Source: Chryseobacterium gleum (GTDB taxonomy: Bacteria; Bacteroidota; Bacteroidia; UBA10329). From it: a stretch of 37,979 nucleotides of DNA. The position numbers and the translations under genes are program-made. The notes below the pieces were generated by a model. The model was not told the DNA's origin and ran no database searches. It was given only the letters and a program-made list of their open reading frames with translations. The DNA lies in assembly GCA_945903645.1 (NCBI GenBank), contig CAMDOM010000036.1, forward strand, positions 1 to 37,979, written 5' to 3'. This document shows, piece after piece, positions 24,576 to 31,899 of this stretch; within the stretch, counting starts at the first letter, position 1; each line of letters opens with the position of its first letter.

Positions 24576-25499
24576 TTGATAGCCGTTCTTCGCGAATTTT
24601 CAAGTCGTTCCTCTGGGCATAGCATGTTGGTTTTGCTCATGCTCATGTTTGGCGGTGTATCGCTAGCCTCATTCTTTGGCTTCCTAATCGCCCAATTTAT
24701 TCTGGATGTTCCGCTGCTGACCAATCCCGCCTTGGCCGAAGACCTCTCGAACCCAAGCCTCCTTCCCGTTCTCCGCTTATTGCAAATACTGCAAGCCTTG
24801 GGCCTGTTAATCTTACCTTCCTTAGGCTTCCTCTATCTGTCCAGTTCTCAAAAGGGTCTTGGGGTGTTTACCAACCCCATCCGTCAACGCATTATGCTCA
24901 GCATAGTCCTGTTTATGGTGGCCATGCCGTTCATCAATTTCATTGCCGATTGGAATACCCACCTCACCCTTCCTGAACCATTTGGCACATGGGCTACCCA
25001 AAAAGAAACGCAAGCCGAAAAACTGATTGAGCGCTTTCTCCAAATGCCCCATTTAGGTTGGCTTGCCTTCAATCTGTTTATGATAGCCCTTTTGCCTGCC
25101 ATTGGCGAAGAATTGCTCTTTCGGGGTGTGGTGCAGCGTTTAGTTACGCAATGGAGCGGAAATGCCCACGTGGCGGTGTGGACAGCAGCCATTTTGTTTA
25201 GCGCCATCCACATGCAGTTTTTGGGCTTTGTGCCCCGCCTTTTTATGGGCGCAGCCTTGGGCTATCTATTTCTTTGGAGCGGAAACCTGTGGTATCCCAT
25301 GGTGGCCCACTTTGCAAACAATGCCATGGCCGTTGTTATCGTGTACATGCAGCAACACGGTTCTTCCCAAACCACATTAGACACTACAGGAATCCAAAAC
25401 CCCGCCATGGCCGCGTTTTCATTGGCTTTTTGCTTAATAATCATGTACCTTTTTCAGGCTGTGCAGGAAAAAAAAGACTCTTTAGCTGTAGGAGGATAG
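24576..25499 (+). CDS. CPBP/CAAX-type intramembrane metalloprotease family protein
   Basis: An integral membrane protein of about 307 residues with around eight hydrophobic segments. GEELLFRGVVQRLV holds the EE-x3-R motif, FSAIHMQFLGFVPRLF the second histidine motif, and PMVAHFANNAMAV the third; together they define the CPBP (CAAX protease and bacteriocin-processing) family. These proteins cleave or process membrane-associated peptides; its target here is unknown. The start is uncertain. TTG 24576 keeps a polar leader (VLREFSSRSSGHSM) common in Bacteroidota members, while ATG 24624 would start directly in the first helix. A terminator shared with the exbD operon follows. Confidence 0.82.
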   Translation: MIAVLREFSSRSSGHSMLVLLMLMFGGVSLASFFGFLIAQFILDVPLLTNPALAEDLSNPSLLPVLRLLQILQALGLLILPSLGFLYLSSSQKGLGVFTNPIRQRIMLSIVLFMVAMPFINFIADWNTHLTLPEPFGTWATQKETQAEKLIERFLQMPHLGWLAFNLFMIALLPAIGEELLFRGVVQRLVTQWSGNAHVAVWTAAILFSAIHMQFLGFVPRLFMGAALGYLFLWSGNLWYPMVAHFANNAMAVVIVYMQQHGSSQTTLDTTGIQNPAMAAFSLAFCLIIMYLFQAVQEKKDSLAVGG

Positions 25500-25602
25500 T
25501 GAACCATTCCTATTACAGAGTCAATTGGCTAGAGCGACATCCTGATTAGCCGCTCGATACCCATAACTGTTCTAGCTCTACCAATACTATTCAGCAATCA
25601 TA

Positions 25603-25640
25603 AATAAAAAAGCCGCTCCTCTTTCGAGAAACGGATTTTT
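25603..25640. terminator. Bidirectional terminator with GAAA loop
   Basis: On the minus strand CCGTTTCTC and GAGGAGCGG (plus 25613-25634) pair over nine positions, including two G-U pairs, around a GAAA tetraloop. They are followed by CTTTTTTATTT. The plus strand also ends in ATTTTTA. It lies between the convergent protease gene and the exbB-exbD operon and is the only structure seen in the 25500-25660 gap. Confidence 0.8.
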
Positions 25641-25660
25641 ACATTAAATAACCCGAAGGC

Positions 25661-26140
25661 TTAAATACCGCTCTTCTTTTGTTCCTTACGAATACAAGAG
25701 TAGTTTATCTTCAAAGCATTCGCCTTGCGCAATTCTTGCTTCACATCTGTAACGATTCCCATTTTGGCTTCGCTATCCACTTTTAGTGAATAAGTAAGCA
25801 TTGGAACTTCTTGCTCGTTGGTTTCAGATTTCACCTTCTCCACAAACGTAGGAATATCCTTTACACTTGCAAAAGCGTCATCCAACTGAACGCGCGGTTC
25901 TGTTCCATAAATGCTTTGCAACGCTTTTATTGGCGGACCAACATGGATATATGCCACAAGAGACTTTCGCTCCAACTTTGCAACGTCTTGTGCTTTCGGC
26001 AACACGTGAACCACTTTTAGTGATGTTTCGCGCATTACCGTGGTCACCATGAAGAAGAACAGCAACATGAACACAATATCTGGCAACGAAGCCGTTGACA
26101 TTGGCGGAACCGTTTTCTTCTTATCCTTTCTAATTTTCAT
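25661..26140 (-). CDS. exbD: ExbD/TolR-family biopolymer transport protein (second copy)
   Basis: A 159-residue inner-membrane protein with a short cytoplasmic basic start (KIRKDKKK), one transmembrane helix (~24-42) and a periplasmic domain. LPDIVFMLLFFFMVTT carries the essential aspartate of ExbD/TolR near the cytoplasmic end of the helix, through which protons are used. The periplasmic part (VEKVKSETNEQEVPMLTYSLKVDSEAKMGIVTDVKQELRKA) matches the usual alpha/beta fold. It is last in the operon, 42 bp after the first exbD, and followed by a terminator. With ExbB and TonB it energises outer-membrane receptors. Confidence 0.9.
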   Translation of the reverse strand: MKIRKDKKKTVPPMSTASLPDIVFMLLFFFMVTTVMRETSLKVVHVLPKAQDVAKLERKSLVAYIHVGPPIKALQSIYGTEPRVQLDDAFASVKDIPTFVEKVKSETNEQEVPMLTYSLKVDSEAKMGIVTDVKQELRKANALKINYSCIRKEQKKSGI

Positions 26141-26182
26141 TGCCTCAATCTTTTACTAGTGTCGTTAACGTCAGTGTAAGGA

Positions 26183-26836
26183 TTAATTGCTCCGTCCTGC
26201 GGCAATTCGTGCTTGATCAATATCCTTCGGTTCAGCTTCAGATATACGTTGAGGAATCAATGCCTTAATGGCTTGAGCCTTTTCTTTATCCTCTTCTTTG
26301 TCGCTTTTCGAAAGTTCAGTGTAACTCACACCAAATTTCTCCATCGACATTTCATCTCGCGCCTCACGATAAGCAATAGCCAATTGGTCCTGAATCTGAA
26401 CGTACAAGTCATACGAAGTGCCTCTATCATTCTGAAGTGAAATAATCTGCTTCGAAATCATCTGGTTTGCTCCAAAGTATTTTATCAAATCAGGGTCTTC
26501 TACCTTCTTGAAGTCAGGATATTTTTCATTGGCTAGGTCATTCGGTCTACCAATAATAAAATCCTTGGCAGCTTCTTTCAAGTCCTCAATCTGCATATAC
26601 TCATCTTCCACAAGCATATTGTCGTTGGCATTGGCCAAAACAACAAATACGTTGCGCGCATTTACTGGTGGTGGAGGCTCTTGTGTTTGCTCATCTATAT
26701 ATGGAGGAAGTACACGAGTTAGACCCGTGTCCGTATCCATTGTAGTAGTTACCAAGAAGAAAATGAGCAACAAGAAGGCAATATCGGCCATCGAGCCAGC
26801 ATTTATTTCCTGCGATTCTCTTGCGCGCCTTCCCAT
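26183..26836 (-). CDS. exbD: ExbD/TolR-family biopolymer transport protein (first copy, long form)
   Basis: 217 residues. SMADIAFLLLIFFLVTTTM has the membrane-embedded functional aspartate. The protein is about 60-75 residues longer than typical ExbD, with a charged periplasmic segment (YPDFKKVEDPDLIKYFGANQ, EMSMEKFGVSYTELSKSDKEEDKEK). The C-terminal QRISEAEPKDIDQARIAAG is not typical of E. coli ExbD but tandem short and long ExbD copies are usual in Bacteroidota. Its ATG overlaps the TAA of the preceding small membrane gene (TAATG), suggesting coupled translation. Confidence 0.88.
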   Translation of the reverse strand: MGRRARESQEINAGSMADIAFLLLIFFLVTTTMDTDTGLTRVLPPYIDEQTQEPPPPVNARNVFVVLANANDNMLVEDEYMQIEDLKEAAKDFIIGRPNDLANEKYPDFKKVEDPDLIKYFGANQMISKQIISLQNDRGTSYDLYVQIQDQLAIAYREARDEMSMEKFGVSYTELSKSDKEEDKEKAQAIKALIPQRISEAEPKDIDQARIAAGRSN

Positions 26837-27156
26837 TACTTAAATGCTTTAGTAATCTCAGAATAGATAGTGGCAGCCACGGCCAACAACGCTAAAATAT
26901 AGAACGAGTAAAGCCCTGTATCAACCAGCTTAGCTGTCATAGGCGATATTACAATTTTAGATAGGTTTATCTCGTCACTCAGGGCGAAGGAGATACCAAA
27001 TATCACCACCACTAGCCCTAATCCAATCATTGCGCCTTTGGCTTCTTTTGGATTTTTTATCAATGCAAGTACCGGAAACCCAATGGCACCAACAGTAGCT
27101 ATTGCTAGCAGCAGGTAGGATAACAGTATCCCATAATTTGTGAATATATCAGACAT
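26836..27156 (-). CDS. Small three-helix membrane protein of the exbB-exbD operon
   Basis: A 106-residue protein with three hydrophobic segments: ILLSYLLLAIATVGAIGFPVLALI (~9-32), GAMIGLGLVVVIFGISFAL (~41-59) and VDTGLYSFYILALLAVAATIY (~78-98). It has no signal peptide with cleavage site, and short charged loops. I do not recognise a named family, but its position between exbB and exbD and its TAATG overlap with exbD suggest that it is a component or assembly factor of the ExbB-ExbD motor. That is inference from context only. Confidence 0.75.
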   Translation of the reverse strand: MSDIFTNYGILLSYLLLAIATVGAIGFPVLALIKNPKEAKGAMIGLGLVVVIFGISFALSDEINLSKIVISPMTAKLVDTGLYSFYILALLAVAATIYSEITKAFK

Positions 27157-27187
27157 AGCGTTTTAGTTTATGGTGAGACCAATAAAA

Positions 27188-27985
27188 TTACTTGCTATTC
27201 TTGATAAGAATATCCATAAATGAAATAGATGAATCTTCCATGTCATTTACAATTCCGTCCACTTTTGCAAGGAAGTAGTTGTAAAACACTTGAAGAATCA
27301 TCGCTACGATAAGACCAAATACGGTAGTCAAAAGAGCCACTTTAATACCACCAGCAACCAACGATGGAGAGATATCACCGGCAGCTTCAATAGCATCAAA
27401 TGCCTCAATCATACCAACAACAGTTCCCAAGAAACCCAACATAGGGGCCATTGCAATACAAAGCGAAATCCATGAAAGACCTTTTTCTAATAGACCCATT
27501 TGCACTGAACCGTAGGATACAATTGACTTCTCTACCATGTCCAAACCTTCATCCTTACGAGAAAGACCTTGGAAGAAAATGCTGGCAATAGGGCCACGGG
27601 TGTTGCGACATACTTCTTTCGCACCTTCCACATTTCCTTTAGAAAGGTTATCTTCAATGGATTTAAGCAATTTTTCAGAATGGGTAGTAGCCATGCTTAA
27701 GTAGATAACGCGCTCAATACACAACGCCAATCCAAAAATCATAACCAAAAGGATTGGTGCCATCCAAATCACACCTCCTTCAATAAATTTGGTCTTCATC
27801 GTTTGATGAAACGTCAACTTTGGAACTTCTGCTTCTGTCAGCGCAGATGTTTCAGGTTCTACAGCAGCAGGTGCTTCTTGTGGTGCAGCAGCAGCGGCAG
27901 CAGAATCCGCCTGAGCGAATGCAGAAAACTGGTAGCCAAGGTTAAGAGCTACTCCAATTGTAATGATGGCAAACAACTTTTTCAT
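27188..27985 (-). CDS. exbB: ExbB/TolQ/MotA-type proton channel protein
   Basis: 265 residues. The N-terminus looks like a cleavable signal (KKLFAIITIGVALNLGYQFSAFA) followed by an Ala/Pro/Glu-rich linker, an arrangement often seen in Bacteroidota ExbB. Helix 1 is VIWMAPILLVMIFGLALCIERVI (~75-97). The cytoplasmic loop has RGPIASIFFQGLSR. Helices 2 and 3 have WISLCIAMAPMLGFLGTVVGMIEAFD and VALLTTVFGLIVAMILQVFYNYF, the conserved core of ExbB/TolQ. It opens the operon and uses proton flow to drive TonB. No clear -7 box was seen in the 80 bases before it; transcription may also read in through the upstream tRNA. Confidence 0.92.
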   Translation of the reverse strand: MKKLFAIITIGVALNLGYQFSAFAQADSAAAAAAPQEAPAAVEPETSALTEAEVPKLTFHQTMKTKFIEGGVIWMAPILLVMIFGLALCIERVIYLSMATTHSEKLLKSIEDNLSKGNVEGAKEVCRNTRGPIASIFFQGLSRKDEGLDMVEKSIVSYGSVQMGLLEKGLSWISLCIAMAPMLGFLGTVVGMIEAFDAIEAAGDISPSLVAGGIKVALLTTVFGLIVAMILQVFYNYFLAKVDGIVNDMEDSSISFMDILIKNSK

Positions 27986-28066
27986 GATTAGGTTTTAGTT
28001 AGTGTTCAACTGGTTTTTTTAAGGTTTACTCGTATTTATTTTCAATTCTGTTAACGTTCATTCATG

Positions 28067-28154
28067 CGGAGAGAGAGGGATTCGAACCCTCGAAACCCTT
28101 GTGAGGTTTACACACTTTCCAGGCGTGCGCCTTCGACCACTCGGCCATCTCTCC
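28067..28154 (-). tRNA. tRNA-Ser (anticodon GGA)
   Basis: On the minus strand GGAGAGA pairs with TCTCTCC to form a perfect 7-bp acceptor stem with discriminator G. CACGC/GTGTG closes an anticodon loop containing CT-GGA-AA, so it reads UCC and UCU serine codons. A long variable arm (AAACC...GGGTTT) is the class II mark of tRNA-Ser. The T-arm GAGGG-TTCGAAT-CCCTC is perfect. No CCA is encoded. A near -7 sequence (TAATTTG, one base short) lies about 25 nt upstream. Confidence 0.97.
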
Positions 28155-28224
28155 ATATTGGGCACACCCCCAAAAGTGGGGCGCAAATTACAAAAAATGT
28201 GATACGACAAAATATCTTGAAGCA

Positions 28225-29247
28225 TTATGTCATTTCTCCTTTTAAATCACATTCTAAGAGCCGTTTACGCTCGCCCAATTGGGTGGAAATGCCCAACACA
28301 TGCATCATTTTTACTAACGCTGCCTCTAAAGTAATGTCTTTTCCGCTCAGCACACCTGCTTCGGCCAAGGCTCTTCCTGTAGCATACTTCTCCATTTCAA
28401 CTCCACCACCCTGACATTGGGTGACGTTGAGCACCACAATTCCCGCTGCTGTCATTTTCCGCAAGCTTTCCAAAAACGTCTCGTCTGTCGAACCATTTCC
28501 CGAACCATACGTTTCCAAAATCAGCCCTTCCAATTTCTTAGCGATAAAAAATTCGGCATAGTCCGTCAATGCAATTCCGGGAAACAACCGCAACGTGGCA
28601 ATGTTCGTGTTTAACGCAGTTTGAGTGCGAAATGCCCCCGTGGGTTTGGCCAATAAATGCTCCGTATGCACCTTAATATGCACACCGGCATCGGCCAGCA
28701 CCGGATAATTTACCGAGAGGAATGCATCAAAATTCTCTGAATTGAACTTGTGGGTACGGTTTCCACGAAATAATCGGTCCTCAAAAAAGATGCACACCTC
28801 ATTCAGCAACGGAACACCATTCTCGTGCATAGCGGCAATAGAAAGTGTGGTTATCAAATTCTCGCGCGCATCCGTGCGCACCAATCCTATCGGCAACTGG
28901 CTTCCGGTAAGTATCACGGGCTTGCCCAATCCATCCAGCATAAAGCTCAGAGCAGATGCCGTATAAGCCATCGTGTCCGACCCATGAAGAATCACAAAAC
29001 CATCGTAGGCCGCATAGTTCGTTCCTATAATAGCAGCCAATTGCACCCATACTTCAGGCGTCACATTCGAGGAGTCAATCACTTCATCCAGCTCTGCCGA
29101 GTGCAGTTCAATCCCCAAATCGCGGATAGATGGAATTTTGCGCAGCATGGCATCTAGTGTAAACGGCACCAACGGGCCATCCACCACTTCTTGAATCATA
29201 CCAATGGTACCTCCTGTATATATGATAAGGATGCGCGGCTGTTTCAT
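28225..29247 (-). CDS. ansA: Type I (cytoplasmic) L-asparaginase
   Basis: Hydrolyses asparagine to aspartate and ammonia. ILIIYTGGTIGM carries the first catalytic Thr (Thr11) and ILHGSDTMAY the second site (Ser90, Asp91). E. coli has Thr in place of that Ser, a conservative change. PVILTGSQLPIG and DARENL complete the active-site region, and ETYGSGNGS lies at the domain linker. There is no signal peptide, so it is the cytoplasmic type I enzyme. 340 residues is the normal length. It begins three bases after the tatD stop, so the two are co-transcribed, with tRNA-Ser downstream. Confidence 0.93.
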   Translation of the reverse strand: MKQPRILIIYTGGTIGMIQEVVDGPLVPFTLDAMLRKIPSIRDLGIELHSAELDEVIDSSNVTPEVWVQLAAIIGTNYAAYDGFVILHGSDTMAYTASALSFMLDGLGKPVILTGSQLPIGLVRTDARENLITTLSIAAMHENGVPLLNEVCIFFEDRLFRGNRTHKFNSENFDAFLSVNYPVLADAGVHIKVHTEHLLAKPTGAFRTQTALNTNIATLRLFPGIALTDYAEFFIAKKLEGLILETYGSGNGSTDETFLESLRKMTAAGIVVLNVTQCQGGGVEMEKYATGRALAEAGVLSGKDITLEAALVKMMHVLGISTQLGERKRLLECDLKGEMT

Positions 29248-29250
29248 GGC

Positions 29251-30021
29251 TCAAAGATGAAATAATCGGGCGGCATTCAACGAGGTGATGCGGGTCACTT
29301 CTTCTTCCGAAATACCCTTAACCTCCGCCACCTTTTGCGCCACCAACTTCACATAGCTGGTCTCATTCCGTTTGCCGCGATGCGGATTAGGAGCCAAATA
29401 GGGCGCATCTGTTTCCAATACCAAATGTTCCATCGGCACGGCTTCTATAGCCTCAGCCAAGCCGCTATTTTTAAACGTAACCACCCCACCAATGCCCAAG
29501 TGCATGCCCAAGGCAATGCACCGCTGGGCCTGTTCTGCCGTACCCGTAAAGCAATGCAACACTCCTGTTAGCGTGCCATCTTGCTCGCGTTCGAGGGAGG
29601 TGAAAATTTCGTCAAAGGCATTTCTGCAATGAATAGCCACGGGCAATTCCAGCTTTTTGGCCCAGCGCATCTGTTGCTCAAACGCTTCAATTTGTTCGTT
29701 AAGGAAAGTCTTTTCCCAAAAGAGGTCGATGCCAATTTCGCCCACTGCTATGTAGCGACCCGTGGCCAATTCGGCTTCTACATGGGCCATTTCTTCTTGC
29801 CAATCTTCTTTCACATGGCACGGATGCACCCCCATCATGGGTCGGAATAGCGCAGGGTCTAGCGCAACGGTATTCCACATCGGTTGGGTGCTTGCCTTAT
29901 CTATGTTGGGGAGCAAAATGCAACCCACACCAGCATCGCGCGCCCGTTGCACCATGGCTTCGCGGTCGCTATCAAACTGTTTGGAGTAAAGATGCGCGTG
30001 GGTATCGGTCAAATAATGCAT
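29251..30021 (-). CDS. TatD-family metal-dependent hydrolase / DNase
   Basis: A 256-residue TIM-barrel nuclease. The metal ligands are THAHLY at the N-terminus, AVGEIGIDLFW (Glu and Asp), PVAIHCRNAF, GVLHCFTGTAEQ and LVLETDAPYLAP, all in the TatD order. Family members remove 3' nucleotides from DNA and act in repair or DNA degradation; YcfH-like and TatD-like subtypes cannot be separated here, so no symbol is given. ATG 30021 is directly preceded by a perfect -7 box 4 nt away. First gene of the tatD-ansA operon. Confidence 0.92.
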   Translation of the reverse strand: MHYLTDTHAHLYSKQFDSDREAMVQRARDAGVGCILLPNIDKASTQPMWNTVALDPALFRPMMGVHPCHVKEDWQEEMAHVEAELATGRYIAVGEIGIDLFWEKTFLNEQIEAFEQQMRWAKKLELPVAIHCRNAFDEIFTSLEREQDGTLTGVLHCFTGTAEQAQRCIALGMHLGIGGVVTFKNSGLAEAIEAVPMEHLVLETDAPYLAPNPHRGKRNETSYVKLVAQKVAEVKGISEEEVTRITSLNAARLFHL

Positions 30022-30025
30022 CGCG

Positions 30026-30033
30026 CAAAATTA
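30026..30033 (-). promoter_or_regulatory. -7 box (TAATTTTG) 4 nt before the tatD-type start
   Basis: A perfect TAnnTTTG, identical in sequence and in 4-nt spacing to the mutY box. It predicts a leaderless mRNA starting on the ATG. Confidence 0.6.
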
Positions 30034-30062
30034 GCGGGTGCGCAGCAACTCATGCACTCCCC

Positions 30063-30070
30063 TATATTTG
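30063..30070 (+). promoter_or_regulatory. -7 box (TATATTTG) that decides the glycosyltransferase start
   Basis: A perfect TAnnTTTG only six bases before GTG 30077. Because the mRNA should start after this box, the in-frame GTG at 30038 cannot be the translation start. The box is 29 bp from the divergent tatD box, giving a compact back-to-back promoter. Confidence 0.55.
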
Positions 30071-30076
30071 CTCATC

Positions 30077-31057
30077 GTGCAGCGCATTCTCATTATTCGG
30101 TTTAGTTCCATTGGCGATATTGTGCTCACTTCGCCTGTTATTCGGGTGTTGAGGAGCACGTTTCCTGAAGCTGACATTCGGTTTCTTACCAAAGGTGCCT
30201 ACCGAGAGCTTGTCGAACCCAATCCGCACCTCAATGGGGTGTTTGAGCTGCGCGATAGCCTCAAGGAGGTAATTGACGAGGTACGCACCTTTAATCCCGA
30301 TGTGATTATCGACTTACATCATAACCTGCGCACCGCCATTATAAAAGCCGCAGTGGGCGCGAAGTCTTTTTCGTTTCCGAAGCTGAATGTGGAGAAATGG
30401 ATGCATGTAAACTTTAAGGCCGATACGCTTCCGAACATCCATGTGGTGGAGCGTTACCTCAAAACAGTTGAACCCTTGGGCGTAAAAAACGATGGCAAAG
30501 GCATGGATTTCTTTATTCCCGAACATGTGGCGCTACCTGCCCTTCCCGAAGGTTTTGAAAATGGCTATGTGGCCGTTGTAGTGGGTGCCAAATTCGCTAC
30601 CAAGCAAATTCCTGAGGCTAAACTGGCCGAGTTTATTGCCAAAACCGCCTTTCCAATTGTCCTTTTGGGTGGGCCAAACGATGCAGCAATCGGTGCGCGA
30701 CTTGCCACCCGACCCAATGTTGTAAACACCTGTGGCAAATACGCCTTGCGGCAATCTGCGCGACTACTGCAACACGCCAAAGTGGTGCTAACGCCCGACA
30801 CAGGCCTTATGCACATTGCCGCTGCGTTCACTCCCACAATTATTTCCGTTTGGGGTAGCACCGTTCCTAAGTTTGGCATGACGCCCTACGTGCCCCAAGC
30901 GCCCGAAAGGAGTAGTATTGTAGAGCAAAACGACTTGAACTGCCGACCTTGCAGCAAAATTGGCTTCGATGCCTGCCCCAAGCAGCATTTTAAGTGCATG
31001 AATCTGCTGGATATTGACCAACTTTCCGCATTAACCACCAAAACCTTCGCCTCATGA
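30077..31057 (+). CDS. Family 9 glycosyltransferase (heptosyltransferase-like)
   Basis: A GT-B fold ADP-heptose-type transferase of 326 residues from GTG 30077. It begins QRILIIRFSSIGDIVLTSPV, the family's N-terminal signature. DVIIDLHHNLRT and YVAVVVGAKFATKQIPEAKL follow. The C-terminal nucleotide-sugar site is KVVLTPDTGLMHIAAAF and ISVWGSTVPKFGMTPY. A CRPCSKIGFDACPKQHFKCM tail with four cysteines is typical of this group. It probably adds a heptose or related sugar to lipopolysaccharide core on the cytoplasmic face. The stop overlaps the DoxX start (ATGA). Confidence 0.88.
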   Translation: MQRILIIRFSSIGDIVLTSPVIRVLRSTFPEADIRFLTKGAYRELVEPNPHLNGVFELRDSLKEVIDEVRTFNPDVIIDLHHNLRTAIIKAAVGAKSFSFPKLNVEKWMHVNFKADTLPNIHVVERYLKTVEPLGVKNDGKGMDFFIPEHVALPALPEGFENGYVAVVVGAKFATKQIPEAKLAEFIAKTAFPIVLLGGPNDAAIGARLATRPNVVNTCGKYALRQSARLLQHAKVVLTPDTGLMHIAAAFTPTIISVWGSTVPKFGMTPYVPQAPERSSIVEQNDLNCRPCSKIGFDACPKQHFKCMNLLDIDQLSALTTKTFAS

Positions 31058-31458
31058 AAAAGTATCTGTTTAATATCCGCCCTTTTCAACCCGACTTGGC
31101 CATGCTACTACTTCGCGTGGCAAGCGGTGGCCTCATGGCCTATTCGCATGGATGGGGCAAAGCGCAAAAGCTCCTTTCGGGCGATATGGCCTTTGGCGAT
31201 CCCATTGGCATTGGCGAAGGCCCATCGCTTGTGCTCACAGTGTTTGCCGAACTGGTGTGTGGCATTTTGCTTGCCTTGGGCTTGTTCACCCGTGCTGCCC
31301 TTATCCCGCTTATTGTGACCATGGCGGTGGCAGTTTTCATTGTCCATGGCCCAGATCCCTTGGCTGATAAGGAGTTTGCCATCCTTTATTTGGTGCCTTA
31401 CGTGGCCCTATTCTTCCATGGCCCAGGAAAATTCTCCTTGGATAGGTTTATGAAGTAA
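31054..31458 (+). CDS. DoxX-family membrane protein
   Basis: 134 residues with four hydrophobic segments: MLLLRVASGGLMAYSHG, SLVLTVFAELVCGILLALGLF, ALIPLIVTMAVAVFIV and FAILYLVPYVALFF. FAELVCGILLALGLFTR is the DoxX/SURF4-like signature. It sits in the inner membrane; members are linked to quinone or redox functions, but the reaction is not known. ATG 31054 overlaps the glycosyltransferase stop by four bases, so the two are translated together. Confidence 0.85.
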   Translation: MKKYLFNIRPFQPDLAMLLLRVASGGLMAYSHGWGKAQKLLSGDMAFGDPIGIGEGPSLVLTVFAELVCGILLALGLFTRAALIPLIVTMAVAVFIVHGPDPLADKEFAILYLVPYVALFFHGPGKFSLDRFMK

Positions 31459-31523
31459 CACCCTTTTTGGTAAGGTAGCTCTGACGTTTCGCGAAGGCGA
31501 GGCGATGGGCTAATGGCTGGCTT

Positions 31524-31775
31524 TGACGGCTTCCGCAAGGAATTTTACGGGTTTCGCAGGGAGTGGAACGCCCTCCGCAAGGAATTTTATTTGCTCCGCA
31601 ATTGGCGTGACTGCTTCCGCAAGGGGTGTGACGAGCTCCGCAGGTTGTGTTACTCTAGCCGCAAGGGGTTTTACTAGGCCCGCAGGGAATTTGATGGCTT
31701 CCGCAGGGGATGCCCCTAGTTGCGCAAGGGATTTGACTAGCTCCGCAGGGAATTTTACGGGTTACGCAGGGGGTT
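31524..31775. repeat. Degenerate 21-bp tandem repeat, 12 copies without indels
   Basis: Twelve head-to-tail 21-bp units start at 31524, 31545, 31566, 31587, 31608, 31629, 31650, 31671, 31692, 31713, 31734 and 31755. The shared pattern is T-K-A-C-N-R-G-Y-T followed by CCGCARGGRRTT. CGCA is invariant in all twelve while other bases drift. In the frame beginning at ATG 31513 the units read as heptads of the type Y-G-L-R-R-E-F, and the A/G change after CGC is always Lys/Arg (once Asn). In-frame TAG stops occur in copies 8, 10 and 11, so an intact long protein is not encoded. No gene is called here. This is the main content of the 31459-31899 gap. Confidence 0.85.
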
Positions 31776-31829
31776 TTGGGAGGATGGAAATGAGTGGGGG
31801 TGGGGATTGAGTACTAAACATGCCAAGCC

Positions 31830-31878
31830 CGCGCAAGCATCTTGCTTGTGCGTTCTATGCGTTGCCGCCCTCGGCAAC
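31830..31878. other. Two strong hairpins downstream of the restriction gene
   Basis: CGCGCAAGC (31830-31838) pairs with GCTTGTGCG (31844-31852), including one G-U pair. GTTGCCG (31861-31867) pairs perfectly with CGGCAAC (31872-31878). Both lie 20-70 nt beyond the stop of the minus-strand endonuclease gene. They could end its mRNA, though there is no long U-tract. Confidence 0.45.
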
Positions 31879-31899
31879 AAACATTCTGATATTCCTCAA

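Noticed and set aside
28064-28414. A 116-codon plus-strand frame across the tRNA-Ser gene
   Set aside because: It overlaps a complete tRNA and the 3' end of ansA on the other strand and has no family features.
30038-30076. Upstream GTG start for the family 9 glycosyltransferase
   Set aside because: The -7 box at 30063-30070 lies downstream of it, and the family begins directly at QRILIIRFSSIGD.
31513-31677. A 54-codon frame from ATG 31513 encoding heptads such as FRKEFYG
   Set aside because: It ends at TAG within copy 8 while the same pattern continues after it. It is kept as evidence about the array, not called as a gene.
31523-31810. A 95-codon open frame (TTG start) running through the whole 21-bp array
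   Set aside because: It gives low-complexity Ala/Ser/Thr/Gly sequence, and in this frame the most common base change swaps Arg and Gly. The other frame shows conservative Lys/Arg changes, so this frame is probably open by chance.
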